From Candidatus Iainarchaeum sp. (GTDB taxonomy: Archaea > Iainarchaeota > Iainarchaeia > Iainarchaeales > JAAZKV01), in the NCBI GenBank assembly GCA_018651445.1, contig JABIDZ010000125.1:1-5347 (forward strand): 5,347 bases of DNA, in the 5' to 3' direction. A program made the position numbers and the translations under genes. Each line of letters begins with the position of its first letter. Position 1 is the first letter of the stretch. Of the stretch, positions 5,331 to 5,347 are shown in pieces. The notes beneath the pieces are model-generated. The model ran no database searches. It saw only the letters and a program-made list of their open reading frames with translations, and had not been told where the DNA came from.

Positions 5331-5347
5331 GCAACCTTGAGCTTTTA

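Noticed and set aside
5286..5347. Plus-strand frame open from ATG at 5286 to the window end
   Set aside because: There are only about 20 codons, no Shine-Dalgarno and only a poor TATA-like sequence (TAATACAT) upstream. A TATA-like palindrome inside the frame suggests non-coding DNA. It cannot be judged without the next bases.

Overview
The window looks like AT-rich archaeal chromosome. The signs are TATA-like boxes about 25 bases upstream of starts, several of them preceded by A-rich BRE-like bases; starts that seem to lie at the very 5' end of the mRNA (leaderless); T-tract terminators; a reduced archaeal-style RNase P RNA; and a large secreted protein held by one C-terminal membrane helix and a lysine tail. 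Small-genome (DPANN-type) archaea are a reasonable guess from the surface-protein style, but no lineage marker in the window settles it.

All well-supported genes lie on the minus strand. In transcription order, right to left, they are: (1) a 1131-residue surface protein (1688-5083) with signal peptide, beta domains, a long coiled-coil stalk with 11-residue repeats, more beta/Ig-like domains, a Pro/Gly/Ser and acidic linker, and a membrane anchor; (2) a strand-specific hairpin/T-tract terminator (1622-1670); (3) an unrecognised 211-residue basic, helical protein (944-1579) with its own promoter; (4) the RNase P RNA gene rnpB (about 636-869) with a TATA box at 890-897, followed by two hairpins and T-tracts; (5) a 129-residue CheY-like receiver domain (56-445) that keeps the phospho-acceptor Asp, Thr and Lys but has lost the metal-binding acidic pair; (6) at the left edge, a possible promoter and first two codons of another minus-strand gene.

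The right 264 bases (5084-5347) are mostly non-coding. They hold a TATA box that may work in both directions, a 16-base palindrome touching the ribosome-binding site of the surface-protein gene, a weak 19-codon ORF, an A/T-only hairpin and another TATA-like element.

The genes do not form an operon: each appears to have its own promoter, and there is a clear terminator after the surface protein and another after rnpB. No pathway linking them can be read from the sequence. The best candidates for novelty are the architecture of the surface protein (a duplicated beta domain on each side of a hendecad coiled coil), the compact RNase P RNA, the pseudo-receiver and the orphan 211-residue protein.
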